Positions 26,885 through 35,678 of a DNA stretch of 64,000 nt are shown here, piece after piece (position 1 is the stretch's first letter; each line of letters starts with the position of its first letter). Below the pieces are notes generated by a model. It made no database searches, was not told the DNA's origin, and saw only the letters and a list, made by a program, of their open reading frames with translations. The DNA is from Anaerobacillus sp. CMMVII (GTDB lineage: Bacteria; Bacillota; Bacilli; Bacillales; Anaerobacillaceae): NCBI RefSeq assembly GCF_025377685.1, contig NZ_JACEHK010000010.1, positions 62,001 through 126,000 of the forward strand. Reading direction: 5' to 3'. The position numbers were made by a program, and so were the translations under genes.

Positions 26885-27016
26885 ACCATTCAATTGATAG
26901 TCATATTATGGTCAAGCCTGCATACATTTTCAATAGTAAGACAAGTTAATGAACTTCATTACTAGTTTTGACTGGCTAATTATTTTATACAAGTCTAAAT
27001 GGAAGTTGGGTTTGAG

Positions 27017-27943
27017 ATGAATGAGATTTTAGCTGTTTTACCAGAAAAAATCAAAGAAATTGTGATGAACTTACCTGCTACCATCAGGGAACGGATTGAA
27101 GAAATAAGAATTCGGATTTCTCGACCGCTTGAAATTGTGGTTGATGGCAAACCTGTTTTTCCAAGTCAGTTCGATAACCAATATCTTATTTCAGCTAGTG
27201 ACGCAATACATTTACTTAATCAGTTAAGTGATTATTCTTTATACGCCTTAGAAGAAGAATTAAAAAGAGGGTATATAACCATCCGCGGGGGGCACCGTGT
27301 CGGGCTTGCTGGAAAAGTGATCACAGAAAAAGGACAAGTGAAGGCAATTCGCGATATTAGCTCGTTTAATATTCGGGTTGCTAGACAAAAGATTGGCGTC
27401 GCTGAAACCTATATCAATTATTTATATAACAATGATGAATGGCATAATACATTAATCGTTGGTCCGCCTCAAACAGGGAAAACAACATTGCTAAGAGATT
27501 TAGCACGGATTATCAGTGAAGGAAAAGGAGTTATTCCTTCGATGAAAATTGGGGTTGTAGATGAACGTTCTGAAATTGCAGGTTCTGTAAAAGGAATTCC
27601 TCAACACCGCTTAGGTCATAGAGTTGATGTTCTCGATGCTTGTCCCAAAGCTGAAGGAATGATGATGCTGATTAGATCAATGAGTCCTCAAGTTCTGATA
27701 GTAGATGAAATTGGCAGAAAAGAGGATAGTGAGGCGATTATGGAAGCCATTCATTCCGGTGTGAAAATTATAACAACTGTGCATGGAAATAAGTTGGAAG
27801 ATGTTATGGATCGACCAACCTTAAGACCATTGTTGAATATGAATGTCTTTACGCGATGCATAGAGTTAACGAGGGGCTTTCAGCCTGGTAAAGTGAAGCG
27901 AATTAGGGATGAAAACGGAAAAGACGTGGTGAGGATACAGTGA
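27017..27943 (+). CDS. spoIIIAA: SpoIIIAA sporulation ATPase
   Basis: A 308-residue soluble secretion-type ATPase driving the SpoIIIA-SpoIIQ channel between mother cell and forespore. Walker A GPPQTGKTT at residues 149-157, VVDERSEIAG, a Walker-B-like LIVDEIGRKEDSEA. ATG 27017 is used rather than 26999, as it begins the family's MNEIL sequence. It overlaps spoIIIAB by four bases. Confidence 0.95.
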   Translation: MNEILAVLPEKIKEIVMNLPATIRERIEEIRIRISRPLEIVVDGKPVFPSQFDNQYLISASDAIHLLNQLSDYSLYALEEELKRGYITIRGGHRVGLAGKVITEKGQVKAIRDISSFNIRVARQKIGVAETYINYLYNNDEWHNTLIVGPPQTGKTTLLRDLARIISEGKGVIPSMKIGVVDERSEIAGSVKGIPQHRLGHRVDVLDACPKAEGMMMLIRSMSPQVLIVDEIGRKEDSEAIMEAIHSGVKIITTVHGNKLEDVMDRPTLRPLLNMNVFTRCIELTRGFQPGKVKRIRDENGKDVVRIQ

Positions 27944-28452
27944 AAATACTAGGAGCTATTTTAATTTTAATCGCTACAACTTGGGTAGGTTTTGAGTTTG
28001 CTAGAAGGTTAACGGAACGACCAAGACAACTAAGACACTTAAAAGTTGCCTTGCAATCTCTTGAGTCCGAGATCATGTACGGGCTTACGCCGTTAGCTGA
28101 GGCTTGCGAACATATTGCCAAACAACTTCCAAAGCCGCTATCGTACTTTTTCACATGTTTTTCCGAAAGGTTAAATATGGGTGAGGTAAGTGTACATAAA
28201 GCTTGGGAGGAAAGTTTAAAGGATACCTGGCATTTAACTGCATTAGGAAATGGGGAGCTAGAAGTGATGAGCCAGTTTGGTGCAACGTTAGGTCAACATG
28301 ATCGTGAGCATCAACAAAAGCAAATTCGCTTAACTTTAAATCATTTAGAAAGGGAAGAAGGAGACGCCATTGAATCACAAAACCGTTATGAAAAAATGCT
28401 GAAAAGCCTTGGTTTTTTATCAGGATTATTGATTGTTATTTTGATGATGTAG
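27940..28452 (+). CDS. spoIIIAB: SpoIIIAB
   Basis: A 170-residue protein anchored by an N-terminal helix (ILGAILILIATTWVGFEFA) and a C-terminal helix (LGFLSGLLIVILMM), with a helical cytoplasmic middle resembling the GspF family of pilus and secretion systems, here thought to connect the ATPase to the channel. GTG start overlapping spoIIIAA, preceded by GTGAGGA. Confidence 0.93.
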   Translation: MKILGAILILIATTWVGFEFARRLTERPRQLRHLKVALQSLESEIMYGLTPLAEACEHIAKQLPKPLSYFFTCFSERLNMGEVSVHKAWEESLKDTWHLTALGNGELEVMSQFGATLGQHDREHQQKQIRLTLNHLEREEGDAIESQNRYEKMLKSLGFLSGLLIVILMM

Positions 28453-28479
28453 GCTTTTAGGCTGAGGAGGGAGAGAATC

Positions 28480-28683
28480 ATGGGCTACGATGTTAACACA
28501 ATATTTCAAATAGCAGGAATTGGGATTGTTGTTGCAATGATCCATACCGTTTTGAAGCAGATGGGTAAAGAAGACTGGGCTCACTGGGTAACATTAATAG
28601 GTTTTGTAGTTGTCCTTTATATGGTTGCTTCAATCGTTGATAACTTGTTTCAAAAAATAAAGGGTGTCTTTCTCTTTCAATAA
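28480..28683 (+). CDS. spoIIIAC: SpoIIIAC
   Basis: A 67-residue protein with two membrane helices (IFQIAGIGIVVAMIHTVLKQ, WVTLIGFVVVLYMVASIVD). It resembles the N-terminal part of SpoIIIAD, and both are subunits of the SpoIIIA membrane complex. ATG with GAGGAGGGAGAG. Confidence 0.93.
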   Translation: MGYDVNTIFQIAGIGIVVAMIHTVLKQMGKEDWAHWVTLIGFVVVLYMVASIVDNLFQKIKGVFLFQ

Positions 28684-28688
28684 GGGAG

Positions 28689-29087
28689 GTGTTCGCCATT
28701 GAAATTATACAGATAGTCGGCTTAGGGTTAATCACAACATTTTTAGCCCTAGTAGTAAAAGAACAAAAACCAATCTTTGCATTTTTATTAACAGTTTTCG
28801 TAGGCGTGCTAATCTTTATTTTCCTAATTGATCAAATTTATATGATTGTAACAATGCTTCAAAAGATTGCCGTAAATGCAAATATTAATATGGTGTATGT
28901 CCAAACAATCTTAAAAATTATTGGGATCGCCTATATTGCAGAATTCGGAGCACAAATTGCTAAGGATGCGGGTCAAGGTGCCATTGCTTCAAAAATTGAA
29001 TTAGCTGGTAAAGTATTTATTTTAGTCATGGCAATTCCCATCATCACAGCAATCATTGAAACAGTTATTGGGCTTCTACCATACTAA
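28689..29087 (+). CDS. spoIIIAD: SpoIIIAD
   Basis: About 130 residues with four membrane helices, its first part similar to SpoIIIAC. The start is uncertain: GTG 28689 lies inside the ribosome site GGGAGG itself; the codon at proper distance is ATT 28698, giving IEIIQIVGLGLITTF, which matches where homologues begin. A TTG at 28699 is out of frame. Either an ATT start or a base-call error next to a TTG would explain this. Integral membrane subunit of the feeding-tube complex. Confidence 0.88.
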   Translation: MFAIEIIQIVGLGLITTFLALVVKEQKPIFAFLLTVFVGVLIFIFLIDQIYMIVTMLQKIAVNANINMVYVQTILKIIGIAYIAEFGAQIAKDAGQGAIASKIELAGKVFILVMAIPIITAIIETVIGLLPY

Positions 29088-29125
29088 CGAAAATTCTCAG
29101 GATTTCTAAGTTAGGGGATTAAATC

Positions 29126-30288
29126 ATGAAAAAATAATTATAATAGCAGTCTTAATGTTCTTTCTTCTACCTATTGTTGCACTTGCAGAACCACCACCCC
29201 AAGAAAATCTTGTAGAACAACAGCTTTCTCAATTAGGAGTCGATGAAATTAGAGAGTATTGGGAACAAATCGTTACAGAATATGGCGGTTTTTTACCAGA
29301 AAATCAAAAAGGCTCATTTATGGAATTTGTCCGAGGGGACAAACAATTCTCAATAAAAGAGTGGCTGCTTGGGTTCGTCCGCTATTTTTTTCATGAGCTG
29401 ATTGTGAATGGTAAGTTACTTGGAACATTAATCTTATTAACTGTTTTTAGTGTAATACTCCAAAATTTACAAACAGCTTTTGAAAGAAATGCAGTCAGTA
29501 AAGTAGCGAATGCGATTGTTTATATGGTGTTAATGATTATTGCGATTAATAGTTTTTATATAGCAGTCAATTATGCGCAATCTGCTATTTCAATGATGAT
29601 TAATTTTATGATTGCGTTGTTACCATTGTTATTGGCACTCCTGGCCTCTATTGGAAGCCTAACTTCAGTCGCTTTGTTTCATCCACTTATCATTTTGCTC
29701 GTAAATTCAAGTGGATTGTTAATCCAGCACTTTGTTTTACCTTTGTTGTTCTTATCAGCATTATTAAGCCTTGTTAGTACGCTAACAGATCATTATAAAG
29801 TTACAAAGCTAGCAAATTTATTGCGCAATATTAGTGTAGGTACTCTTGGTATTTTCCTGACAATATTTTTGGGGGTCATTTCCGTACAAGGAGCTGTTAC
29901 CGCTGTTGCCGATGGCATTACCATTAGGACAGCAAAGTTTGTTACTGGCAACTTTGTACCTGTTGTAGGGCGCGTTTTTACAGATGCAGCTGATACTGTT
30001 ATGGGGGCATCAATTCTATTAAAAAACACCGTGGGTATAGTTGGTTTGGCAATTCTACTGCTCATATGCGCATTTCCTGCAATTAAAGTTTTAACGTTAG
30101 CGATCATTTTTAATCTAGCCGCAGCGGTTCTACAACCCATCGGCGGTGGCGCGATCATCAATAGTTTATCAATTATTGGGAAAGCAGTGATCTTTATCTT
30201 CGCAGCTCTAGCAACGGTTTGTCTCATGTTCTTCCTGGCAATCACGATTATGGTGGCTGCAGGGAATTTATCACTAATGATGAGGTAA
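29126..30288 (+). CDS. spoIIIAE: SpoIIIAE, frameshift in poly-A at start
   Basis: About 387 residues, a polytopic membrane protein of the SpoIIIA channel with a signal peptide. ATG 29126 reads MKK and then stops; adding one A to the six-A run gives MKKIIIIAVLMFFLLPIVALAEPP, a good signal peptide with an ALA-E cleavage site, joining the long frame. Without this the frame would start at 29155 in the middle of the signal. Many helices follow (for example LLPLLLALLASIGSLTSVAL). The upstream AGGGGATT is a modest ribosome site. Confidence 0.92.
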
Positions 30289-30324
30289 GAATTTCGGTCG
30301 AAGCACTGATAGGAGGATGAACAA

Positions 30325-30417
30325 ATGGATAAGCAAGAAACAATGAAAGAAGTAGGTTCAACGATAGCTTTATCTCTATTTGTTATCGGGTTAATGTATT
30401 TCTTCATTTTTCTATAG
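30325..30417 (+). CDS. 30-residue membrane peptide in spoIIIA operon
   Basis: MDKQETMKEVGSTIALSLFV is its first part; the rest, IGLMYFFIFL, completes one membrane helix of about 18 residues after a charged head. AGGAGG lies eight bases before the ATG, as strong as for any gene of the operon. It fills most of the 183-base gap between spoIIIAE and spoIIIAF, on the same strand, and would be transcribed with them. I do not know such a gene at this place in B. subtilis. A role in the channel complex is inference. Confidence 0.6.
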   Translation: MDKQETMKEVGSTIALSLFVIGLMYFFIFL

Positions 30418-30471
30418 AACTATATTCCAACCTAGAATTTACGCTTTACATTAGAAGGGAGGCGAGGAACG

Positions 30472-31113
30472 ATGCAGTTTTTAACAGAATGGATTAGCAA
30501 CATCATTCTACTTATCCTACTAGCAACTATTTTAGAACTCCTCTTGCCTAACTCAAGCTTGCAAAGGTATGTAAAGATGGTTGTTGGTTTGCTTCTGTTA
30601 GTCATTATTTTAACGCCACTATTATCAATTTTTTCTAAAGATGTTGATAGCTGGGTATCATCCTTAGGCTTTTCAAACCAATTAGAGGAAAATAATGTAC
30701 AAATTTCTCTAGAAAATAAGAAAAGAGAAATACAAGAGGTAACTCTTGCATATATTTCAGAACAAGTGGCTGTCCAACTTAAGAGACAAGTAGAAGAGGG
30801 GATGATTACAAAGTTTGAAAAAGAGATAGTAGAAGTAGATGTAGCCTTAGAAGATTTTTTAGAAGAAGATGATTACCTAAATAGTATTACGAAAGTATCG
30901 ATACGACTCAAAAGTATTGAAGACGAGGAAGAGATCGTAAGTGACATTGTACCAGCTGTAGCCCTCGTCAAAATAGATACAACCAATCGTGTAGAGCCAA
31001 CCACTGAGCAAACGACAAATACAAAAGAGGTTCTTCAATATTTAGCAGCTTCTTGGTTGATACCAGTAGAAAAAATTGAAGTTTTAATGGAAGGAGGGAG
31101 TTTAGATCAATGA
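30472..31113 (+). CDS. spoIIIAF: SpoIIIAF
   Basis: A 213-residue protein with two N-terminal membrane helices (IILLILLATILELLLP, MVVGLLLLVIILTPLL) and a soluble C-terminal domain with a ring-building-motif-like fold in the family. ATG with GGGAGGCGAGG. Its end overlaps spoIIIAG by four bases. Component of the mother-cell side of the channel. Confidence 0.93.
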   Translation: MQFLTEWISNIILLILLATILELLLPNSSLQRYVKMVVGLLLLVIILTPLLSIFSKDVDSWVSSLGFSNQLEENNVQISLENKKREIQEVTLAYISEQVAVQLKRQVEEGMITKFEKEIVEVDVALEDFLEEDDYLNSITKVSIRLKSIEDEEEIVSDIVPAVALVKIDTTNRVEPTTEQTTNTKEVLQYLAASWLIPVEKIEVLMEGGSLDQ

Positions 31114-31772
31114 CCAAAAAAGATGATAATGGACAATGGATCAAAAAACTTTTTACAAACAAGGACGAAAAGAAAAAAAGAAGTAGTCCCCTTCAATATT
31201 TAGCTATCGTACTATGTGTTGGTCTAGCGCTCATGATTTTTAGTAACTTCTCAAAACCAAGTAGTTTACAAGACAGTGTCCCAGTATTTAAAGAGGAGAC
31301 GAAAGATACAGGCGAAGCTGTAACTGTCTTCACAAGTAAAACTGGGGAAGATCCAGTAACAATGCAAGACTATGAATATACTTATGAAAAGCAACTTAGA
31401 GACGCGCTAGAGGAGATTGTAGGAGTATCTGATGTTACAGTCATGATCAATCTACAAGAAACTGAAACAAAGATTTTTGAAAGAAATAAAAGTATTAAGG
31501 AACAAAAGACAGATGAGACGGATCGCGAAGGTGGCAAGCGTAACGTCGAAGATACTACTAGAGAAGATGAAGTTGTTATCATTCGAACTGGTGATAAAGA
31601 AGAGCCACTCGTAGCGAAAATAGAAAAGCCAACTATTAGAGGCGTTCTTGTGGTCGCTAGAGGAGTAGAAAATATCCAAGTCAAAACATGGGTAGTAGAA
31701 GCAGTGAGTAGAGTATTAGATGTACCTACACACCGAGTTTCAGTATTACCTAAGAAATCAAAGGGGGAATAA
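31110..31772 (+). CDS. spoIIIAG: SpoIIIAG channel ring protein
   Basis: A 220-residue protein with a basic cytoplasmic start, one membrane helix (LQYLAIVLCVGLALMIFS) and an extracellular domain that in B. subtilis forms a large ring in the intermembrane space, with a beta-insertion represented here by a charged segment (EQKTDETDREGGKRNVEDT). The ring-building motif is seen in IRGVLVVARGVENIQVKTWV. ATG overlaps the spoIIIAF stop. Confidence 0.93.
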   Translation: MTKKDDNGQWIKKLFTNKDEKKKRSSPLQYLAIVLCVGLALMIFSNFSKPSSLQDSVPVFKEETKDTGEAVTVFTSKTGEDPVTMQDYEYTYEKQLRDALEEIVGVSDVTVMINLQETETKIFERNKSIKEQKTDETDREGGKRNVEDTTREDEVVIIRTGDKEEPLVAKIEKPTIRGVLVVARGVENIQVKTWVVEAVSRVLDVPTHRVSVLPKKSKGE

Positions 31773-31775
31773 AAA

Positions 31776-32348
31776 ATGGTATTAAAAAGACAAACAGTTT
31801 GGTTATTAACAATGCTTAGTTTAATTATTGTGTTATCGGTGTACTACATCACATCACCAATTCCAAATGATCAATTAGCGTTTGTAGGCGATGAGGCAGA
31901 AAGCCAAAAGGATGATACGTTTGTAGAAATTGGAGAACTAACAAAAGAAGAAATGGAAAACCTGTTAGATGACAATATTTTAACTAGCTTTACAAACGAC
32001 GAAGTATTTAACACAATTCGTTTAGAACGCCAAATTGCAAGAGACCGCTTAAGTGCAGATTATGTCGCTGTAGTTGCTTCGGTTGATGCATCTGCAGATG
32101 TGCAGAGCCGAGCTATGGATAACATTGAAAGTTTACGAGTGTTAGCTCAAAAGGAAGAAATGCTTGAAACGTTAATTAAAACAAAGGGTTACGAAGATGT
32201 ATTAGTTATTGCTGAAGGTGATGAAGTAAAGATCATCGTTAAGGCTAATGAACTTTCTAAGGAAGAGGCTGTTAAAATCAATTTAATGGCTCGTGAACAA
32301 CTTGGAATTAACAATATCGCTGTTGCCTTCCAACCAAGCACTAAGTAA
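31776..32348 (+). CDS. spoIIIAH: SpoIIIAH
   Basis: A 190-residue protein: one N-terminal membrane helix (TVWLLTMLSLIIVLSVYYI), acidic linker, and a C-terminal ring-building domain (MLETLIKTKGYEDVLVIAEG ... LSKEEAVKINLMARE) that binds forespore SpoIIQ across the intermembrane space. ATG three bases after spoIIIAG, with AAAGGGGGAAT. Last gene of the operon; a terminator follows. Confidence 0.95.
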   Translation: MVLKRQTVWLLTMLSLIIVLSVYYITSPIPNDQLAFVGDEAESQKDDTFVEIGELTKEEMENLLDDNILTSFTNDEVFNTIRLERQIARDRLSADYVAVVASVDASADVQSRAMDNIESLRVLAQKEEMLETLIKTKGYEDVLVIAEGDEVKIIVKANELSKEEAVKINLMAREQLGINNIAVAFQPSTK

Positions 32349-32360
32349 ATAACAAAAACT

Positions 32361-32393
32361 GGGATTGGTCTAAGACGGCCAATCCCTTTTATT
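32361..32393 (+). terminator. terminator of spoIIIA operon
   Basis: GGGATTGGTC and the near-complement GGCCAATCCC form the stem, followed by TTTTATTT, 12 bases after the spoIIIAH stop. Confidence 0.85.
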
Positions 32394-32511
32394 TATAAGG
32401 CTGTTTGTATGAAAACTCTTTTTGGCCAGAAGGCAACACTAAACTAAGCCCTCCACATTTCCATTTTTTTTGGGGGCTGAGGTTCCTTTATCTATTGTTT
32501 ATTTTTTATTG

Positions 32512-33744
32512 TTAAGCAGTCTTGTCTTCAGTCAATTCAATACTGTAGCCTTTCCTCTTTAGATATTGAACCATCTTAAGTTCTTTGTTTTGTTCTTTCT
32601 GCTGGTAATAATCAGGGCCTAGTTCCTGATAGGGTTCTTTTGTTTTTAGTATGTTGTAAGCAATGGTCAAAAGTAAATGAGCAGATGCAATACGAGCTTT
32701 TGCTATCCCTTGTCGTTTCATAATTCTTTTGCGGTGTGCAGAGATACGGTTAACCTGCCTATCTGTGGCAAATGAACATTCTACGGCAGCCGTTCGCAGG
32801 GCTTTGTTCCCATAGGTAGTTTTACTTTTTTTTTTAATACCAGCACTCTCATAGTTTCCTGGACTTACACCAGCCCATGAGGCCAGACGCTTTGCTGATC
32901 CAAAGACAGACATGTCCACTCCCATTTCGGCTATGAAAATAGCGACTGAGTCTTTATTCACACCAGGTATCGTATCTAACAGTTCACATTCTTCTCGATA
33001 AGGAATGAGTACCTGATCAATCTGTTCGACTATTTTATCAATGGTCTCATCCAGGTAGGCAATATGTTCCCAATGGAAACGAAGCATATCACAATGATGT
33101 TTACGTATACGTCCATTTAGGGCTTCGTAAATTTCTGTTAGGGAAGCCTTAACTCTTGGATCCACCATTTGTTGAAGTGATTGAATTTCAATCTTTTCTC
33201 CGTTAATAAGAGCTTCGAGAATGCGACATCCGGTAACACCGAATATGTCTGAAAAAACAGAGGTTAGCTTAATGTTCGCGTCTTGAAGTATTTTGTGTAT
33301 TCGATTACGCTCGGAAGTACGAGAATTAATTAGCTTTTTTCGATACCGAGTTAAATCACGTAAATCACGAATATCTTCAGGGGGAACAAAACTACTTTCG
33401 ATTAACCCAGAACGCAATAATTTTGCCAACCATTCGGCATCTTTAACGTCTGTTTTCCGTCCTGGAACATTTTTGACATGTTGAGCATTGGCAAGTACCA
33501 GCTGCACATTATGTTCGAGTATATTCCAGACTGGCTTCCAATAAACTCCTGTGCTTTCCATTACCGCATCCGTTACTTCATGTGAAGTTAACCAATCACT
33601 TAAAGCTAGAAGACCGGACGTGGTGGTTGGAAAGGTTTGAATTTCTTTTTTAGGTCTCTTATCCAAAGGACCGAACAAAACACAAGCTACTACTGTTTCT
33701 TGGTGTACATCTAGGCCTGCACACCGCTCAATCATTGCTTCCAT
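32512..33744 (-). CDS. IS110-family transposase (DEDD, Tnp_20 domains)
   Basis: A 410-residue recombinase. The N-terminal RuvC-like DEDD domain shows AGLDVHQETVVA (first Asp), VMESTGVYWKP (Glu) and GRKTDVKDAEWLAKLL (two Asp). The C-terminal transposase domain shows LLDTIPGVNKDSV and LASWAGVSPGNYES with the conserved serine, then KKKSKTTYGNKALR. Complete and undisturbed, so it may be active. In this family the enzyme works with a bridge RNA from the element's noncoding end that pairs with donor and target DNA. Start ATG 33744 has GAGGTGAC ahead. Confidence 0.93.
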   Translation of the reverse strand: MEAMIERCAGLDVHQETVVACVLFGPLDKRPKKEIQTFPTTTSGLLALSDWLTSHEVTDAVMESTGVYWKPVWNILEHNVQLVLANAQHVKNVPGRKTDVKDAEWLAKLLRSGLIESSFVPPEDIRDLRDLTRYRKKLINSRTSERNRIHKILQDANIKLTSVFSDIFGVTGCRILEALINGEKIEIQSLQQMVDPRVKASLTEIYEALNGRIRKHHCDMLRFHWEHIAYLDETIDKIVEQIDQVLIPYREECELLDTIPGVNKDSVAIFIAEMGVDMSVFGSAKRLASWAGVSPGNYESAGIKKKSKTTYGNKALRTAAVECSFATDRQVNRISAHRKRIMKRQGIAKARIASAHLLLTIAYNILKTKEPYQELGPDYYQQKEQNKELKMVQYLKRKGYSIELTEDKTA

Positions 33745-33759
33745 TTAAGCGTCACCTCA

Positions 33760-33985
33760 TAAAATTATTAACAATACAAGTGACAGTCGATTCAATACAA
33801 AATTTTTGTATTCGTACTCCAGGCACATTAGATGGTTCTTCAAATCTGTCACAACCAGTTTTTCGTACAGGGTATCTTCTGAAGGGAAGATCCACCAAAC
33901 AGTCTCCGGACTGGCAGTATTGTTAGAGTCATTATGGTCAGACAATAATGGGGCTAGACCTTTAAATTGGGGCAACAGCTATTTT
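33760..33985 (-). ncRNA. candidate IS110 bridge RNA
   Basis: The 240-base leader upstream of the transposase is conserved-looking, codes for nothing, and on the minus strand contains several small hairpins, for example CAGTCCGGAGACTG and GGATCTTC ... GAAGATACC. In IS110 proper the bridge RNA comes from this leader. Exact ends and the guide loops cannot be set from one copy. Confidence 0.4.
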
Positions 33986-34024
33986 AATGATAGATGGTGG
34001 CGGCGAGAAGCGCCGCCATGGGAG

Positions 34025-34129
34025 TTTTTCGTAAACTTTGTAGCTTTTAGGTCGTAACCAAGCATTCGCTTGGTTACGACCTAAAAGCTAATAGCAACCA
34101 TCTTTTGAAAAGATCGTTACGAAAAAAAA
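34025..34129. repeat. palindromic repeat, copy B
   Basis: Central perfect 21-base arms at 34043-34063 and 34068-34088 around ATTC; the arms begin GCTTTTAGGTCGTAACC. Outer complementary ends TTTTCGTAAAC and GTTACGAAAAA enclose the element. Compared with copy C the arms differ by one base pair (C-G for T-A) on both sides. Confidence 0.8.
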
Positions 34130-34494
34130 ACTTAAAGAATTAGCGATATATAAGTTGTTTATAATTAACTCTAATTTGGAATAAGCTATTGATGTGTAGT
34201 GTGGTGCTTTTACGCTTATTTTAAAAAGAAATTACACTTTTCACACCAATTCTTGTTTTAGAACTCAGTTTCCTCAAAGTTTGTTGCTTTTAAAATAGGT
34301 AGAATTTACATGATATAGTTGAGCGTCGAGTAATCTTAAGAACTAAATTACGATCAGAACCTTGCTATAGATGCAATTCTTATTTTATAGTGGTATAATA
34401 CGACTTTGGTAAAGTAAAGGAAATATAACATTTTTTACTTAGTTTTTTAAGCTAAGTTTCTAATTCATTTTACTTAGGTAAGGGAGAGATCATC
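34130..34494. promoter_or_regulatory. intergenic with extended -10 promoter
   Basis: AT-rich space with no gene. At 34391-34399 TGGTATAAT is an extended -10 box (TG-N-TATAAT), with a weak -35 TGCAAT 16 bases earlier (34372). It would start transcription of the gene at 34495 with a leader of about 90 bases. Confidence 0.45.
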
Positions 34495-34839
34495 ATGCAA
34501 TGGAATGACTTAACAGAAGGAGCCAAAGCTGTCTTAGAACAAACACGAAATATGAAGAACGATCAAATTCAAATCGTTGAGTTCGAAGTAGGCTTTGTAC
34601 AAGAGCTTGAATCAACTGATGATGCTACAAGTGGAGTATCAATCCAGGAAGAAGATTATCAGTCGTTGAAAAAATACACACAGGAAAATGAGTATGGTGA
34701 TAAATTCCATATGGCAAGAAATAAGAATATTGTCAAAATAATCTTATTAGAAAATGGGAAAATTCCGGAAAATCTTTCAGAGTTTCCAGTTTTTAAACAA
34801 TATAAGAAAGACGTTGCTGCAGTGACTGAAGAGCAGTAA
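34495..34839 (+). CDS. unknown acidic protein
   Basis: A 114-residue acidic soluble protein with no membrane segment and no cysteine. ATG with AAGGGAGAG ahead. The start MQWNDLTEGAKAVLEQTR and the end FPVFKQYKKDVAAVTEEQ are helical, with an acidic loop between. I do not recognise the family. It is flanked by two copies of the palindromic repeat and has its own promoter and terminator, between the IS and accB. Confidence 0.5.
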   Translation: MQWNDLTEGAKAVLEQTRNMKNDQIQIVEFEVGFVQELESTDDATSGVSIQEEDYQSLKKYTQENEYGDKFHMARNKNIVKIILLENGKIPENLSEFPVFKQYKKDVAAVTEEQ

Positions 34840-34848
34840 ACGTTTCTG

Positions 34849-34879
34849 GATGACCTAAATGGATAGGTCATCTTTTTTT
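34849..34879 (+). terminator. terminator of 34495 gene
   Basis: GATGACCTA pairs with TAGGTCATC around AATGGA, followed by seven T. Confidence 0.85.
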
Positions 34880-34883
34880 GTTT

Positions 34884-35000
34884 GGCTGTTTTCGTAACTT
34901 TGTTGCTTTTAGGTCATAACCAAGCATTCGCTTGGTTATGACCTAAAAGCTAATAGTAACAATCTTTTTAGAAAAGAGCGTTTTTTTTGAAACGACAGCT
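34884..35000. repeat. palindromic repeat, copy C
   Basis: Perfect 21-base arms at 34905-34925 and 34930-34950 around ATTC; arms begin GCTTTTAGGTCATAACC. Left end GGCTGTTTTCGTAAC is mirrored by a decayed right end GAAACGACAGC at about 34988. The tail AAGCTAATAGTAACAATCTTTT is shared with copies A and B. Confidence 0.8.
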
Positions 35001-35174
35001 AAAAAATGGAAGATTATTTTTTAGTAGAAAAATCTTTATGATAATGGTAAATTTGATATAGCAACAAATTAGTAGTAAGTCATAAGACAAAGTAAACAAA
35101 AAATGTCGAATAAAGTTCCAAAGTATAAAAAAATGTTGAAAAAGAAATGATGGAAAATAAACGAGGAGTGACGA

Positions 35175-35669
35175 ATGATGATTAAAATTCAAGATATTCG
35201 CGAACTAATTAAGGCTATTGATCAATCAAGTATTGAAGAGTTTAAATACGAGCAAGAGGGAACAAAAATCACCCTAAGAAAAGAAAGAAAGCAGCTTGAA
35301 CAAGTACAGCAGTTCGTTCAACAACCGGCACCAATCCCGCAACAAGTGGTTACTTCTATACCGCAGCAAGTTGAACAAGTGGTAGAAAGCGAATCGAAAT
35401 CGGAAACACCAATTGCCCCAGCTGCTAATTTACATAAGATAACGTCACCAATGGTTGGTACATTTTATGCAGCGCCATCACCAGATTCAGACTCGTATGT
35501 CAAAGTAGGAAGCAAAGTGACTCAAGATTCTGTTGTTTGTATCGTAGAGGCGATGAAACTAATGAATGAAATTGAAGCAGAGATTAAAGGGGAAATTGTA
35601 GAAATTTTAGTTGAGAATGGACAACTAGTTGAGTACGGTCAAGAGCTATTTTTAGTGAAAGCAGAATAG
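35175..35669 (+). CDS. accB: biotin carboxyl carrier protein
   Basis: A 164-residue acetyl-CoA carboxylase subunit. Helical N-terminus, P/Q-rich linker (residues about 44-85) and a biotinyl domain with the biotinylated Lys128 in [12 protein letters not shown] 35175 or 35178 after GAGGAG. accC follows ten bases on. First committed step of fatty acid synthesis with accC and AccAD elsewhere. Confidence 0.95.
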   Translation: MMIKIQDIRELIKAIDQSSIEEFKYEQEGTKITLRKERKQLEQVQQFVQQPAPIPQQVVTSIPQQVEQVVESESKSETPIAPAANLHKITSPMVGTFYAAPSPDSDSYVKVGSKVTQDSVVCIVEAMKLMNEIEAEIKGEIVEILVENGQLVEYGQELFLVKAE

Positions 35670-35678
35670 GAGAGAAGC

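Larger units (their letters stand above)
32440..34000 (-). mobile_element. IS110-family insertion sequence
   Basis: Holds one DEDD transposase gene with a long noncoding leader (33745 to about 34000) and a short downstream flank. IS110 elements lack terminal inverted repeats, so the ends are approximate. The leader side ends next to a hairpin with GGCGGCG / CGCCGCC arms (about 33997-34017), a structure of the type these elements often target. It lies between the spoIIIA operon and accB, where B. subtilis has no insertion. Confidence 0.75.

Noticed and set aside
29793-30407. 204-residue minus-strand frame opposite spoIIIAE
   Set aside because: Composition mirrors the codons of spoIIIAE (antisense shadow), with no ribosome site or family match.
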